A stretch of DNA of 64,000 nt from Orientallactaga sibirica (Eukaryota; Chordata; Mammalia; Rodentia; Dipodidae). Location of the stretch: NCBI GenBank assembly GCA_036365145.1, contig JAEOAD010000025.1:28219001-28283000 (forward strand), read 5' to 3'. Of the stretch, positions 63,961 to 64,000 are shown piece after piece (the first letter of the stretch is position 1; the number at the start of each line of letters is the position of its first letter). The notes under the pieces were generated by a model. That model saw only the letters and a list, made by a program, of their open reading frames with translations, did no database searches and had not been told where the DNA came from. A program made the position numbers and the translations under genes.

Positions 63961-64000
63961 TTTTTTTTTTTCTAAATAAAATATTTTTTAAAAAGAGGGG

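Noticed and set aside
50350..64000. Canonical LMNA exon 1
   Set aside because: Expected to the right from human gene order, but no lamin head or coil 1 sequence appears in any frame.

Overview
The window is mammalian nuclear DNA, almost certainly from a rodent. It has spliced genes with GT-AG introns, CpG-rich promoters and a very dense SINE load of three kinds: B1 (7SL-derived), a tRNA-derived B2-like SINE with clear A and B boxes, and a few ID elements. The B2-like family differs from the murid B2 I know and resembles the one in jerboas (Dipodidae). That species-level guess is inference.

The gene order matches human 1q22. UBQLN4 (- strand, 11 coding exons, 2780-19256, 602 aa) is head-to-head with LAMTOR2 (+, 4 exons, 20597-24875, 125 aa). 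RAB25 (+, 5 exons, 28795-38091, 213 aa) follows and converges on MEX3A (-, 2 exons, 43629-49082, 552 aa). Exon junctions were placed by eye on GT/AG boundaries. In every gene the coding lengths sum to an intact frame (1809, 378, 642 and 1659 nt including stop). No broken genes, bacterial systems or CRISPR arrays are present.

Layout: 1-2779 probable UBQLN4 3' UTR plus SINEs; 2780-19256 UBQLN4; 19257-20596 shared UBQLN4/LAMTOR2 promoter interval holding a SINE pair; 20597-25005 LAMTOR2; 25006-28500 SINE-rich intergenic; 28500-38295 RAB25; 38300-43628 intergenic and the long MEX3A 3' UTR (mostly repeat-free); 43629-50350 MEX3A and its CpG-rich promoter; 50350-64000 intergenic, SINEs and two antisense LINE-like 3' ends, leading toward where LMNA lies in human. 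The canonical LMNA first exon is not in the window.

The genes do not form one pathway. UBQLN4 is a proteasome shuttle factor, LAMTOR2 a Ragulator subunit at lysosomes, RAB25 an epithelial recycling-endosome GTPase, and MEX3A a KH/RING RNA-binding protein. Points worth a second look are three ZNF143-like motifs in the LAMTOR2 promoter and one in the MEX3A promoter, expanded Gly/Ala/Ser runs in MEX3A, a pure (TC)20 tract just before the MEX3A start codon, two intronic minisatellites, a (CTG)13 run, SINEs very close to a splice donor and inside a divergent promoter, and a possible plus-strand first exon diverging from MEX3A. I found no convincing new biological system.
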